The translations under genes and the position numbers were made by a program. Under the pieces are notes generated by a model, which searched no databases, was not told the origin of the DNA, and saw only the letters and a list, made by a program, of their open reading frames with translations. This document shows, piece by piece, positions 11,962-25,140 of a stretch of DNA of 64,000 nucleotides. This DNA comes from Oryzias latipes (lineage: Eukaryota; Chordata; Actinopteri; Beloniformes; Adrianichthyidae), in the NCBI RefSeq assembly GCF_002234675.1, contig NC_019875.2, positions 26,657,818-26,721,817 on the forward strand, read 5' to 3'. The stretch's first letter is position 1. Each line of letters opens with the position of its first letter.

Positions 11962-14900
11962 GGTACGATAGAATACCGGGGGATTTTGTAGCCATGTTTT
12001 TTTGTAACCATGTTATCTCTGACAGGAATGCATTAATATTAATAAACATAAAAAATTTTGGGAAAAAAAGGGCATTAGGGAACTTTTTAGTGAGAGGGAA
12101 AAAGGGGCAGGTGCTCAAGCACCACTAGGGCCCCATGTGTGCACATGCCTCCTTGTTTATAAAAAACAATGTTTTAATGTTATGACCAGAAAAGGTCTTG
12201 TGCTCTTTCAAGAACATGCTTTTAGCGTGTAGTGTTCACACTGCACTGTCTCAACCCAGCGCATGTACTCACAGTTGGAAAAGGCTTGGTGCAAAAGGTC
12301 AAAACAGTGCAAATCTTGCTTCAAACTTTCTCTTTGCGGTCTGAAGCCTCCTCCGGACCACACACCGTGACAAAGCACCCCCAGTGCCTGGAAACACTAA
12401 GCTATTCAAAAAATAGCAGCTGAAAAGCGTATCATTTATTTAATTTTGTTTGTTACCTTTGCTGAACCAGTGCTTCATAACCATTTTAAATTGGCATGAT
12501 TTAAAGTGCATCATGTTTTTGTCATGTCCTTTAAAGCAACTTGAACTCAAACTTAAAAAAAAAGGTTCAGTCATTGTTTTATAGCACTGAGGGTTGAAGT
12601 TTAAATTTGGTAAATCACAAATCTTTATGTAGTTCAATAAATTAACGATTACCTTAAAAACAGTTATTCAGCCAAAAACATTGGTCTTTTCCGTTCTCAA
12701 AAATATCCTGAAAATAAATATAGCAGACCCTCTATTCCAGTGTTGACAACATCTAACAGATGGTGCTTAGTTCACCATTAGTCATAATGCTCATGATGAT
12801 GATGCACAGAATAGCCCCAGCAACAGATGATTTATTTGGTTGCAGGTGGGGATAGGAGATGCAGGAAATGTACGTGTGTGTCCATGCAAACACCTGGGTG
12901 TCTTGGCAACCGCCAAAGGAAGGGTCCCGGTGATCGGACATCCCTGATGCAGGGCCAACTCCCAGCAGCACAACCGCTAATCAGTGAAACAAAGGAAGGA
13001 GAGGGTGTAGCGGCTTCAAAATAGCACTTAGAGTACGACACATGGAAGGATGTACAGTGAGGAGTCTGATGCAATAATTGTGAGTAAGTGCAATTAACCA
13101 AAATGTTGGTTAAAGTTTTGTGATGCTAAAGAGGGAGGAAGCATGAAGACTCACTAAGGTTTATATGTTGTTGTGATATTTAAGGAAATTGGCTGTGCAT
13201 GATCATTACACAGCCTCACCATCTGATTTATTCAAAGCCCACTCCTCCTCTGTGTTAATTACTAAACTTTCAGCTCATCTGAAGTCAGATTTTGGGTAAA
13301 GTTCACCAAAAATGTGTTGTGCTAAATTTCTAAAGAACAGCAATGCAATGTCATCTGAAGGGACAGACCCCCCCTCCCTCCCCAGAGCACACAGAGGACA
13401 TGCTTGTTGGGAGGGGGTGCATGTGCAAACTTGTCACTTCCCCAGCTGTTTATTATGAAGTGACAGTCAATGTGGCTGTAATGGCTGCATAGACTTCCTG
13501 ACCACACAAGCCATAGTTTTTGTCCTCAATTTGCATGTGATGTGGCTGAACAAGAAGGGTACAAAGCTTTTAACATTAAAATAACATTTCATTATTTCTT
13601 TTCCTTACAACATTTGTTAAAGAAAGACAGCTTCATCTTTTTTATATTCAATTTAATATGTGCAAATCACTTCAAACATTGTCTTATACACGATGTCCCT
13701 GGTCATCCAAAGCAGGAGATGATAGAGCAGACAATAAGCGGGGGCCACCAGGTCCCCCTCCTCTGGGGCTACAGATTAGGCCTCTTGCACTTCCTTTGGA
13801 AAACAGGCTCCAGACCCAAAGGAAACTCCTGTCAGCCGCGCTCCCTCACCTCTCCGGCCTCTCTCAGTCTAAATCTGAGCTCCCTCTTTCCACCACCGTG
13901 TATCTCCCTCTGTCTTTCCCTTATTCTGTATCTGAGATGAAACACAGGCCTTTCCATCCACAGCTTGCCACCGTTCTCCACCCGGATACCACAGGCCAAC
14001 CCTCATCAGGCTACTGCAGTCTGTCACGTTGACACTTGTTCTTTCTGGAAAAGGCTAAGCGCTTACAGACTTTTAAAGCAGCTTCTAATGGTGTTTATCG
14101 GTGGGCTTGGTCAGTGTGTGATTACAGAGACAAAACTAGGATCTATACTCCTCATGTGTGGAGAACGTCTGTGAAGGAACAAAGACACTCACGTGACAGA
14201 AACCATCGGGCAGACTTTTGACTCCTCCACCCATCCACTGTCTCTAAGGCAATCCCATGAACTTTGTTTTTTTTAATTTGGGGACTGATACTTCTAATTG
14301 ATTTTGTTAATGTCAAAGTTATTTCCTGAAATAAGCAAAGTAATTTTATGGTGTAAAAAGAGAGTGAAATATTAATGAAGAAACCTTAAAATCAACGTAA
14401 AAGTACAAAAGCCTTTAAACACATCCAGAGAGATTTCTTTGGTTTTTGTCTTACATGCATTTTACCATTTTCACTGTGTAAATGCAGAAGGCCTCCAAGC
14501 CACCGGGGGGGCCTCAAGGGCCAATTTCAACCTCGTCTTTGTAAAAATTTAAAAGATTGTTTGGAGGTTTTAGCTGCCTGAATTAGTTTGATCCATTTCA
14601 TACAACAACAACAACAATAATAATAATAATAATAATTGTAACAATAACAACAATAATAAAGAACACTCCAATCATCTGTTTTGCCAGCTTTTGCTTCCCA
14701 CTCTTGCAGCTCTTGACCTGTTTTAGTTTTGTCATATTTATTTTCATTTTGGTTTCCAGTCAAATTTGTCTTTGTTCATTAAAATATTTAGGTTTCCGAC
14801 ACCGGCACCACCTGTTTGTAGTTTTGGATCAGACTATTAAAATGAAATATATTTTATGTAGTCAACTTATTTATTTCTCCATTTATTTAATGAGCAGTTT

Positions 14901-16139
14901 TGAAGGCCGTAGACTTTGTTAAAAGTTTTTTATTTTTTCCAAACTCTTTTGGCATTCTTATAAATATACAAATCTAAAACTTTCGTGTTATTTGGAAAAA
15001 TCTCTTTATCCACAAAAGAAAATGTCATCATGGTTTGATGTTCTTAACAGGGTTAGAAAATTTATCATACCCTAAAGCTACATTTTATGTTTACTATCAG
15101 TTATGTGAAAATTCAACGCCATCATCTGGGGAAAAAAAAGTTTTACTTATACCTTTCAAGAGAATTTTTGAAGACTTTTCACAGAATTCATGTGCTATAA
15201 AAAAAAAAGATGTATGTAAATACTATAGTAAATCTATTATAACTTTAAACTATAAGTTTAAACTATAAGTTTGTTAGATTTTTGGGGAGGTCTGAGTAAT
15301 GTTTTGGCACAGTGTATGCTCAGAGAAACCATTTTAATGATGCAATCGCTCAGCCCTCGTGGATGCTACTATTATCTTCATAGTTATACCGGTAAGTATT
15401 GTTGTTGGCGAAGGCAGCCCTTGAGTCTTCCTACAAGCCTTATGAGCTCAGCGTTCATTTTGACAGGTACTGCTTATTCATTTCCAGCAGGTCAGATAAC
15501 ATTGCCTATGAAACCGAGCTTAGGTTTGGTTAATTGAAATTGTCTTAAGACATTTGTAATACTAATTTTGTTAAGGTTTTGCAATCAGCTCATTGTTATA
15601 TTTTCACTTCCACAATTATGTGGTACGTCACAAAACTCACACTTAGATTCAGGAATATGGCATTGCATTCTGGTTCTTGGTTCTGGTCCAGCAGAAACGT
15701 CACAGGCAATTTGCATCTGCTGCAGTCCTAGCAGTGTGGCTCCCTGGCATGGGTGCACATGGAAAACCCAAGTATATAACCTTGTCAGGCCTTGCAGCAG
15801 AGCCAGTGGCCACTTAAGGCTGGCATTCAGTACCCTCTTCACCACGGACACTGTTTTCTTGAGCTGCTGCCAGAGTTCTATGAATTTCCATGCATTATGA
15901 AAAACAGTCTTTTAAGCCAAAACTAGTGCAAATGGACTGTGCTTATAGACACTGAACCAAAGCTCCTCGTCTTAATGTCTTGAGTTGTTTTTGTATGTTT
16001 GCACCTCCTCTGTTTGGACATTCTGGTGATGAATTCACTCTCAACTAAATTAATCAAATTTTTTCCTGACGAACAAATAATTCAAATGTAATAACTTTAT
16101 TTATCATTTAAAAAAAATTACACCCTCTAATAAAATTTG
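11962..16139. other. Intergenic; possible CNE and a small microsatellite
   Basis: No gene recognised. The stretch near 13430-13505, with CAGCTGTTTATTATGAAGTG and a TGACAG motif, is unusually non-repetitive and resembles a conserved non-coding element. A CAA/ATA trinucleotide-rich patch lies at about 14607-14660. Elsewhere the sequence is AT-rich without structure I can interpret. Confidence 0.4.
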
Positions 16140-16724
16140 TATTTTCGGTGTTCTCGGGACTTTTTTCTGATGATGGAGGACATATATAGAGCAAATTTTG
16201 ATTAAATATGCATTTTGGAGCACTTCTTTATTCAAATTGTTGTGAATCAGAAGCACATGAAAAAAATACATTTGAAAAAGCTTGTAGTTGTTATGCTAAA
16301 AAATACGCTTGACTGGTCACAAGCGCCCCGCTCTGCTCTATTCTGATGCACTGACTTGCAGACGACTAGATCCATGTACGTCTTCATTTTCATTGTTCAA
16401 GCTGGCTTCTACCTCAAAACTGTAGCAAACAAAGCCTACCTTTTTTTTTTTGCACCAATAATGTTAGGTTGGGAGTGTGAGGGGCTGTAAGCCAGTGGGA
16501 GAGCATAAAAACAGAGAGCTCTGAGTTATGGGTGATGGGAAGGGGGGGTTTCGGTTGCTCTGCACCAATGTTTTTGCCTACTGCTGCTCTGCAGAAAAAT
16601 GTTCTAGAAAACAACACAAGTTTTTTGATCCGCCTAAAAATGGGATAAAGATAATTAAAAAACCACTGGGAACAATTTTACACCATTGTAATGTAATCAA
16701 AAAATGATCAGAATAGGACTTTAA
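16140..16724 (+). repeat. R1 dispersed repeat, copy c
   Basis: A nearly complete copy. It has GATGATGGAGGACATATATA near 16168, TTGTGAATCAGAAGCAC near 16241, TTTGAAAAAGCTTGTAG near 16270, CTATTCTGATGCACTGACTT near 16338, AATGTTAGGTTGGG near 16460, and a tail with AAACCACTGGGAACAATT ending GGACTTTAAG. It is uninterrupted at the point where copy b carries a SINE, so it serves as the empty-site comparison. Confidence 0.65.
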
Positions 16725-17445
16725 GAGGGATGATAGTGAAGCATTGGGCCTTTAAGAGAAGTACTGTCAACAACTTGCCTTTTTTCACAAATTTAATGCT
16801 GGATAACTTTGAGCCAACAAAGTCAAAGTGGCCTGATAATTCTTTTAGCAAAAACCCTTTATTACCTTTATGGCCTTTTTCCAGCCACTTCCAGCTGAGT
16901 CTTCCATAAATCATCACTTAAACGCCTTAGCTGTGCCCCTTGCTAACTGGACTCAGGTCTGACATGTTCTGTTATCATTCATTCCTCAGATGTGAGCCAA
17001 AAGCCAGGCCTCAGAAAGCCACCAGGCACTTTATGCTCCAAGAGACCTTTTCATTCATTTGACAGGTTCTGGAACTCAATCTGGTCAGAGTAGAGAGAAC
17101 CACAGAGGAACAATAAGATAAGTGGCTCTTATCTGAAGGTTGTGTCATTGAAAGGCTGCCTATGTTTCCCTCAGATTACATTAGCAGGCAGGAAAAAGAA
17201 GGGAATAGCAAGAATTCCATTAAGCAGCAGGTAGACACTTGTTTTCTGAATAACAGAGGTGGGACATGACGTAATGACTGTAATCTGTCATATCACACTA
17301 TAGGCAATCATAAAAAGAGATTATATAAATGGAAATTCTCAACTTTTGTTCTTCAATTTGTGAATTATACCAAGAGTTCTGCCTGTGCTTTAACTGTGTG
17401 ACTTTGTCATAAAGTTGGAGACGATGTTTTAGCAACAACCATTTA
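16725..17445. other. Intergenic, nothing recognised
   Basis: Unique-looking sequence with no gene, RNA gene or repeat that I can identify. Confidence 0.45.
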
Positions 17446-18020
17446 CTGTATAAGATAACTCAACTGAGTGACCCCTCCCCCTTGCGCTTCAAACAGGAAG
17501 TACTAGCTTGCTCCAAGAAGCCAAAATCCCATAGACTTGTATAGGGAAATAAACAGCTATTACCCAGTCATTCTATTTGTCAGAATAAGCATTAACCAGA
17601 ATAACCAATAACCATCCTATACCTTTTTTTTACATGTTCTTGCTAATCCTTATTGTTTTTCCATTATATTTTTTCTTCAGTGTAGGCTATTAAAGTTATG
17701 ATGCCTCAATCAAAGTAGGTGGTGCCCGCCGCCTCCCCGCGTTCAAGGTTCAAAATGTATGATTGACAGATTCTTCAGACCCTGCTTTCAATTGGTAGAG
17801 GGGTGGACTTTCAACAAGCTCACTCCTGATTGACAGGAGTGGTTCCAATAGCAATGATGACTCAGACCGACTCGGACCAATCACAGCTTACTAATGACAT
17901 CTGGCTCCAACATGACGGCATCCAGCGAAAAAAAATGGCTACTGATTTGACTTAATTTTGTTGGAGTCTGAACTAAGCCACTTCCCACGGGAGACGTCAC
18001 ACTGACTTTGTTCAAATGAA
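17446..18020 (+). repeat. R2 dispersed repeat, copy a
   Basis: This is collinear with the reverse complement of about 43945-45135. Shared landmarks are CTGAGTGACCCCT, AAACAGGAAGTA/AACCAGGAAGTA, AGAAGCCAAAATCC, AATAAACAGCTATTAC, TTGTCAGAAT, TTGATTGACAGATTCT, CTCCTGATTG and TTGTTGGAG. It contains no coding frame. It lacks the MITE found in copy b and so marks the original unoccupied site. The class is unknown. Confidence 0.6.
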
Positions 18021-19914
18021 CAGTCAACGGTGCCAACGTGATCTTCAGGGGGTGACCTTTAACCTCATGAGATTCTTGAACGGATCCAACATGATCTTGG
18101 TTAGCTGTTAAAAGAGTAGCACATCTGCAGAGTTGGGTCTTTATTTATACCTTTTTCTTGTTATTTGGCAGAAATTCTGTTTGAAAATAACTCTTGGGAA
18201 ACAGCTCTATCAAAACTACTGTGCTTTTTTTTTCTTTGTCTGGTATTTTTGGAATTTTTACATTTCTTTGTAGGAAAATGTTAAACAATTTTGAAATAAA
18301 ACATCACCTTTTATATTTGGGCGCAAAATTAACAATTGTGAAAAAACAGGTAACAAGACAAGAATGGCGTTGCATTTCCTCACTGACATCCTGAGGGAGA
18401 AGGCTGGGTTGCTTTGACCTCTCTGGCTCAGCCCCACTGAGACTCCTTTAGTAGGTTATTGACAGGAACTAGAATCAGCTCTGATTTCTTTCTGTTTCTT
18501 TCTCCTCTTATTTCATCTTTAGTTCAGTTTTTCAATTTAACTCACTCAAAGAAAAAGAAAAAAACTCCTTTCTGTCTCAAAGTTGCCCCCCTGTTACCTA
18601 TTGTTCTATTTTAGATGCTATTATCTTCATCCAATCTTCTCCAGTGTCTTTCTTTTAATCAGAACCTCTGATCCACAACCACAACAGTTTGTCATACTTC
18701 TGTATGTAATCATGCACCAAATACTGAGAGAAATCACACAGGAATGCAGGAGAACAAGTGAAAGGAAAATCCTTCCCCCTGCCCCATAAATCACCATTTA
18801 GACAATCAAGCATATTGCTGATCAGATGGTTCCTAATGAAGCTGTAATTGAATTAGGTGGCGGGTGCCTTTAAGCAGCGCAGTAAGTCTAACTCTGGAAA
18901 GCATATCTGAGTGTGTCAGGCCTGCTGGCACCAGACATGTAGCGGTAAGCGGCTCAGTTTAGCATTACAGTGGTGACTCCCTGCGGGCCTGTCCTCCACT
19001 GTAATAGCAACCTGAGGAATTGCAGGCACTTGGAGAAAAAAAATGGAGTGGAAAAAAACTGAGTGAGACCAGAAGAGAACCATGCTGTGCCAGTAAAATA
19101 TGCACATTGCAAACACTCACTAGTGATTTGCACAGAAATTTAGAACGCCTTTGTAAAAAAAAGATAGATATTTACAGTTAGTTTATGCATGAAATGCCTG
19201 TCGATGTTATACTAAGACTTTCCTTAAACTGTTTTCATGCTTCAAGGTTGACTAGTTTGCTGGGAACAAGGTTTCCCCATCAAAAGCATCATAAACAAAG
19301 AAAACACTTTTACTTTTTTTTTCCACGTTAATAGTGGCTGTTGCACATTGTTTTTCTAGCTTTGTTTGCTTTCTCACATCTATTCATCCTCCATAATGGT
19401 TATCTGCTCTCTGCATGCCTGTTCGGCACAGCGGGGGTCCTGTGGGAGAACAAACCCAATCCAGAGGGTACGGAGCAGTCCCACAGTCTCTGCTCTCCTT
19501 CTGTTTCCCCCGTTCTGTCTGCCTGCTTCTGTTCCACTGCATCCCTGCGTGCATATTCCGTCAGTCTGCCTTATGACCCCGCTGCTGATAAGCCTTGGGG
19601 CCCCAGCAGTGCCCAATGCCTGGTGCCAGCACTTCCTTTTCATATGTCGGCCGTGCTGTGTGACACAGCAGCAAAGGTTGATCAAAAACAGCACTGCCAC
19701 AAGAAATGGAAAGAAGAGAACAAAAGACAGTGAGAACATATGGCATTGTGGCATGACTGTTTAAACTGATCTGTCACTGCATTTGTCTTTGTAAAGAATA
19801 GTTTCAAGACTCCAAATACTAATCACCCAACTACATTAAATTCAAATGAGCGGAAAAGTTATAAATCCAGAATTAACTGTAGTCACACTCCCCTTATTTT
19901 TTTATCTATCTATT
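18021..19914. other. Intergenic with CNE-like stretch
   Basis: No gene recognised. The stretch from about 18780 to 19030 is GC-richer, non-repetitive and contains homeodomain-type TAATTGAATTAG next to CAGATGG. I regard it as a candidate regulatory conserved element only. Open frames near 19340-19760 on both strands overlap each other and look like chance. Confidence 0.4.
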
Positions 19915-20358
19915 TCTTTAGTGCGGAGTAAGCCAGTCCTCATTTCCCATCATCTCTTTGTTTACACTCTCTCCCACTAGCTTACAGCCTGTCACAACCT
20001 CAACCTAACATTACCGTTGCAACAAAAATGGCCAGGAATATCAGAGATATCCAGCCGTGCTGTTTTGAGCCAGATTCCAGCTCGAACTAGGAAAACAAAG
20101 ACGTACATGGATCTATTTGTCTGCAAGTGGATGCATTGGAATGTAGCGGAGTTGCAAGTTTGTGGCCCAGCAACTATAGAACTTACGTCACTGCTTCAGG
20201 CTTTTTCCAATAACAGTTTTTTGTCCTTTCTACTTATTTACAAGGTTTTGAATAAAGAAATACTCACAAATTTAATTTTAATCATAACTTTCTTTATATA
20301 CTGTGTCCTCCATCACCAGAAAATTGCTACAGGAACATGTTAAAAACACTATAAACAC
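19915..20358 (-). repeat. R1 dispersed repeat, copy d
   Basis: An inverted copy, truncated at the repeat 3' side. Read on the plus strand it gives CCCATCATCTCTTTGTTTAC, AGCTTACAGCCTGTCACAAC, CCTAACATTACCGTTGCAAC and GGATCTATTTGTCTGCAAGT. A short frame at 20028-20090 (plus strand) reads MARNIRDIQPCCFEPDSSSN and then stops. A related start occurs in the copy at 36753, suggesting that the family once carried a reading frame on this strand. Confidence 0.65.
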
Positions 20359-23300
20359 GAATTTCACTTCTTAGTCTTTGTCAATAATAAAACTTATACT
20401 GACTCAAAACTTGGGTGGTGCAGTGGGAGGCAGCTCCTCTTTGGCCCTCTATAGCTCCACTCCTTGTTTAACCCTTTAACACCATAGCTTTAGCTCCAGT
20501 GTTGATGTTATTAGAATGATAGTAATTCTTCAACCACTTATGCAATACTCTGATATGCAGCAATTTGTACTTGCACAATTACCACAAACCAGAGACAAGC
20601 AGCTTTGCAACAATTTTACTCACCATAAGGTGTAAATATTGGTACAAGCTGCCTCTCTCCAGTTTAAAATCCATTGGAAAAATTAGTAAACGGTTTCAGT
20701 TATGGTAATTCTAAAAGTGTGTTATAGGTCATGTCGCTGGCGACATTTCTAGTATTAAAGGCTTAAAGAAGTTAGCACATTTTTACACCCTCTCTTCATT
20801 TTGCTGTTGTTTTTGATTTAATTTTCCTCCTTGGTCCAGTTATATATAGCCTGTTTGCATTTGCATTGTTGTAAACCAGACCAGGGTTCACTTGCAACCA
20901 AACAATATCAGAGTTTTCTTAGAGTTGAATGAACGTTGCCACCAAATGCCATTCATTTAGCTTGTCAGTACACAAAAATTTGTGGGTCCAAGTTCATTAC
21001 TTTTTTTTATCAACTGGTTGTCTCCCTCTGCCTACAACATTTCTGTAACCCTTTCGCTATCCTAGGCATTTTAACGTTGGGAGTTGGGTCATCTAGACCC
21101 ACTAGACAGTGCGCTAAACCTTTTTTCTTCCATGGTTTGTGAACCTCACTGGTGTCCATGGAGTACATGAAATCTTTCCACCTTTATCCACCTTTGTCAT
21201 GGTAGGGAGAACACGTCAAAGTAAGGGTGGGGTCATCTAAGATAGCACAAGGATTAAGATGTTTTTTTGTTAGTTTTGATTGCTTTCATGTCAAACAGCT
21301 TCTGACCTCTAGTAGGTTACAGTCATCACTGATTTAGATAAAATAACTAACATGTGGCTCCCCTCAGCTTCAGGACTGCAGTGTTCTTGTGAGAGCATCT
21401 TTGAGAAATGAAATTAATGTGTCACTTTCTCTAAAAGTACCCAACAAACTGAACATTTAATAAGATATGAATTCCCAGATAAGTGATTTATCGTTCTTAT
21501 AGTCATTCACTGCACAAGTCACATAAATAAACTTTTACCAGCACAGCTGAGTGCAGTCCCTGTTACCACTTGTCTGCACATTTATAACAAGGATCATCAA
21601 TCTTTTTTAGATGCTATTCAAAGTTTGGATTAAAAACACCTGGGTATAACCAGGCTGACTTCTGAGGTTGAAGCTACTCATGTGCTGTGGTCAGTCTGAC
21701 AAAACCTCATGCAGATACAGGAAGGAGACTGAGCAGATTATAGAGCCATGGCCAAAGGGGCCTGAAATGACTAAAGTGCAAATCTTCTTTTAGATCAAGA
21801 GTTTGGCAAGAAATAGTTTGAAATCATTTCAGACAAAATTCGGTGTTAGTATCCTTTAAAATCTGATAAGCTTGTCACTTCCTGGTTGGAGTTTGAAGGA
21901 AATATAATGAAACTACAAGGAGACTGCCTTCCTTTCTTCTGTTTTTGTTCCTTAGGTGTTCTTGGCTCTGGCAAGGAATACAGGAACAAGAAAAGTGAGA
22001 CGTGAGGAATACCTGACAGTGTGCCAAAGTTTAAAGCTTGGCAAAATGTACAAAAGGAAGGAGGAAAAGGCAATCTAAGGATGTTTCATTAATACACTTC
22101 CACAGAGAACCTCTAGTGCAGAAGTAAACAAGAACTCTGTGTGAAGAAATGTAATCCCATTTTTCCTAAGAAAGACGGTGAGTGCATGTATGTGCAACTG
22201 TGTTTGAGATAGTGGACATGTAGATGTGAGTGTGTGTCTGATAGAGGTCCCTTGACCCCTGGTCAAGTCACTTGACTTCTCGGCACCTCCGCCTTCCCCA
22301 GCTGTATCAACACATCCCCCTCTACCCTCACATGCAGGCAGTGGGCCGGCGCACTTTTAGGGGCTTGGGTTCAGTCCATCACACTGCAACTGACTGACTG
22401 TTTGTGTGAATTTCGGTGGAGGAACAGAGGGTGGCTGCACCTTTTACCACAGCTCCACTATGGAATTTAAATGATTCCCCTCCACCCTCACACCCCCCAC
22501 TGGCAACCATGCCCTGAGTAAACAAGCAGATGGGGTCAGGGGCAAAGCAATCAGCACCAATGATTTTCTCTTAATGGATTGCTGTGTTTGCTAACAGGTG
22601 GTTCAGTGGTGCCATGAAATCCATGTCACATCAGTAGAAACTCTGTTTCTGACTTGATGAAAAACAACACTGTGTAACAGTTATAACATTTTTCAATACT
22701 AAAGTATAGTTTGATGTTAAGGTAAGAGAATAGAGTAGTTATATGTTATAACTACTGTTGTATTTTCAACTGTGGATATTCATTACTAAACATTTTCCAA
22801 CTATATCAAAACTTATTAAAGATCACAACAACAATAATAATAAAGAAAAACCACAAATAAGAGAACCGCATTATATTTTAGAAATTAAAAGCTAAATTCC
22901 GGAAACCAAAATGTGAGAAATTACATTTCCAAAAACAAAATCAATTTCTAGAAATTTTAAAATAAACTGTTAAAAAATGAAACTAAATGATAAACTGGTA
23001 AAGGTAAGTAATATGGGAGCAAGCAGCCAGACTGAGAACTGCTGCAGGATGGGGAGGCAGCCTGATTGGGCCTCCTGAATCTTATGATATCTTTATTATT
23101 TTTATCGGGACAATAATAAAAACGGTCCCCTAATTTTATTCTTGTTTTTTATTTTTCCCCCTCGGGCTGATGCTGGACCGCAAGTCTTCATACTCAGTTA
23201 GAGACAGACGGAGATGTCGCAGAAGCGACTGTCTTTCAGACACAGCGGAAGTGAAGCTCACTGTACTAGAAGAGTCTCTGAATGATCTCATGAACCCGGA

Positions 23301-25117
23301 CATGTAGACGTGATCATTACAATTAGTTTAGTAGAGCTCTTCCAAATTAATGGAACCTGGAATGTGTCTTCCAATGCATTGTAAGTGAAATAAACACTGA
23401 CACTGCTCCATGTAGCAATCAGGCTAAAAACATTAGCTGGTAGCTCCTCCCACACACAGCTGGGGCATCACGCCTGAACACATTTTTGGACAGCCGCTGA
23501 GCAGAGAATCCACCACGGAGCGAGAGAGGGGCGGCTGACGTGGATGTGTCGCCCAAATCACGTTCGGTGTGAACGGAGCTTCAGAGAGAGAGTTGAATTA
23601 AACAAAGAGAATATGGCCAATTTCTGTGTAAACATGATAAGGAAGGATAATTAAATGAAAGAAAAATAGTTTTTTTTTTAATACATGTAATACATGCATC
23701 CTCTCCTGATCATGGTGATTATTTGGATTCCAGCAATTAATTTAAAAAAACAGAAAGACATTTTCACTGAAGAGAAATGTGACACTCAAAGGCCATGTAA
23801 GAAGAGTTTGTGGAGCAGACACTGGACTTCATATTAAACAGTTGGAAGTGAAACTTTCCTCACAGTCAGATAAGCTTTTGCTAAAGGGAGGCTGCACATG
23901 TAAAATTCATCCGTTGGGTGCCTTTTTGAGTCAATTTAATGATGCTAGCTGCTTTCTCCAGGGAATAGACGTATTCTCCTAAAGCTCACCAAATTCTATA
24001 TCATTATAGCCTTAAACACATCTTTAGGGACGAAGCATGAATGGCCTCTTTGTTTTATTAGTATTATTTCTGGCAAAGGGAAGCACACATGTCTGTGTAG
24101 CACTGACCAAAGGTCTATACCCAGATGGCAATGGTGCTACAACTCATTGTAGAATGAATTCATCTTTCAGGCTCACTTTCCAGCATCGGCCTCGCTTGGC
24201 CTGGGCTCTGAGCCAAACAATGCATTACCCTTCACCGCCTAACCTCCACTGCTTCCATCCTACACAGTTAACCCTCCTCTGAACAGGAGCATCCCACCGC
24301 CTGGTCTGATTTACTGTCTGCGGGACGCTATGAGTTCCCCGTTCCACAGCAAGTTTACTTTATGACACAGCATTTGGGCAACCAACACAACTGTACACAG
24401 CGCTTTTCAAAGGATACTTGCTTAATAAAAATGTTATGCTTTCTGAATTCCAGCTAATGACCTTGAGTGCTTGAGTATTTAGCTCTGTGCAGTCTGTGTT
24501 CTGACAGCTGGCAGAGGTGAAAAATACCTGGCAAAAGCCAACTCTCCACAAAAAACAACAGTCAATAACAGGAAGTCAATCAAACTGCCCCGGTTTCCGG
24601 TAAACTGTGTACTCTGGACTGGCTGTTCTGACAGACGCAAGCTGGCTAAAACACCTCTTGGCAGCAAGTCGACCCCCCTTCAGCACGGAGCTCTCTTTTG
24701 ACTTTTCTGTGCCCCACACGCTTGTACTTCATCTAGTTGTGGTTTTTGTGTTCTGTTCAAAAAAAAAAAGAATTACCTACTGCAGGGATTGCATTGAAAC
24801 CACCAAGACAGTTTGAAACAAGCTGAAGACATGTCTGACACATGTGACCAGAAACATGAACAAACATTCTAAATGTTTATGGGAAAAGAAGCTTTCAAGA
24901 GTATTTCAGGTTATGTAAATACATAATGGAGCCCTTGGCAAACATTGACAATCAGGCATTGAAAGTAAAAGTTAAAAACTCACATGGTTTGTCAGATTAT
25001 TACAAATGTAAATTTTAAATACACTTTATCTCACAATGAACTTAGGGATAAAACTTTCAACCTGGGACCAGATTGTTCTCACAATCCTTCTTTCTTACTC
25101 TGCCTTTAAACGAAATT
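20359..25117. other. Intergenic; possible SINE remnant
   Basis: No gene recognised. A segment at about 22240-22310 contains CTGGTCAAGTCACTTGACTT, which resembles the core of tRNA-derived SINEs and may be a decayed copy. The patch 22890-23010 is rich in AGAAATT/AAAATGAAA motifs like those in the foldback element at 56 kb. The rest is undistinguished. Confidence 0.35.
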
Positions 25118-25140
25118 CCCCCCCCCCCCCCCCCCCCCCC
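25118..25140. repeat. Poly-C tract (23 C)
   Basis: An uninterrupted run of 23 cytosines. A second run of 22 occurs at 60961-60982. Such long homopolymers are prone to sequencing or assembly length error, so the exact length is unreliable. Confidence 0.9.

Noticed and set aside
11538..12118. Long frames reading as HPSI/MDGW repeats
   Set aside because: They are translations of the GGAT tandem tail of a LINE, not a repeat protein.
19341..19764. Overlapping frames of 124-132 codons on both strands
   Set aside because: Several frames are open at once, as in stop-poor GC-richer sequence; no motif supports one of them.
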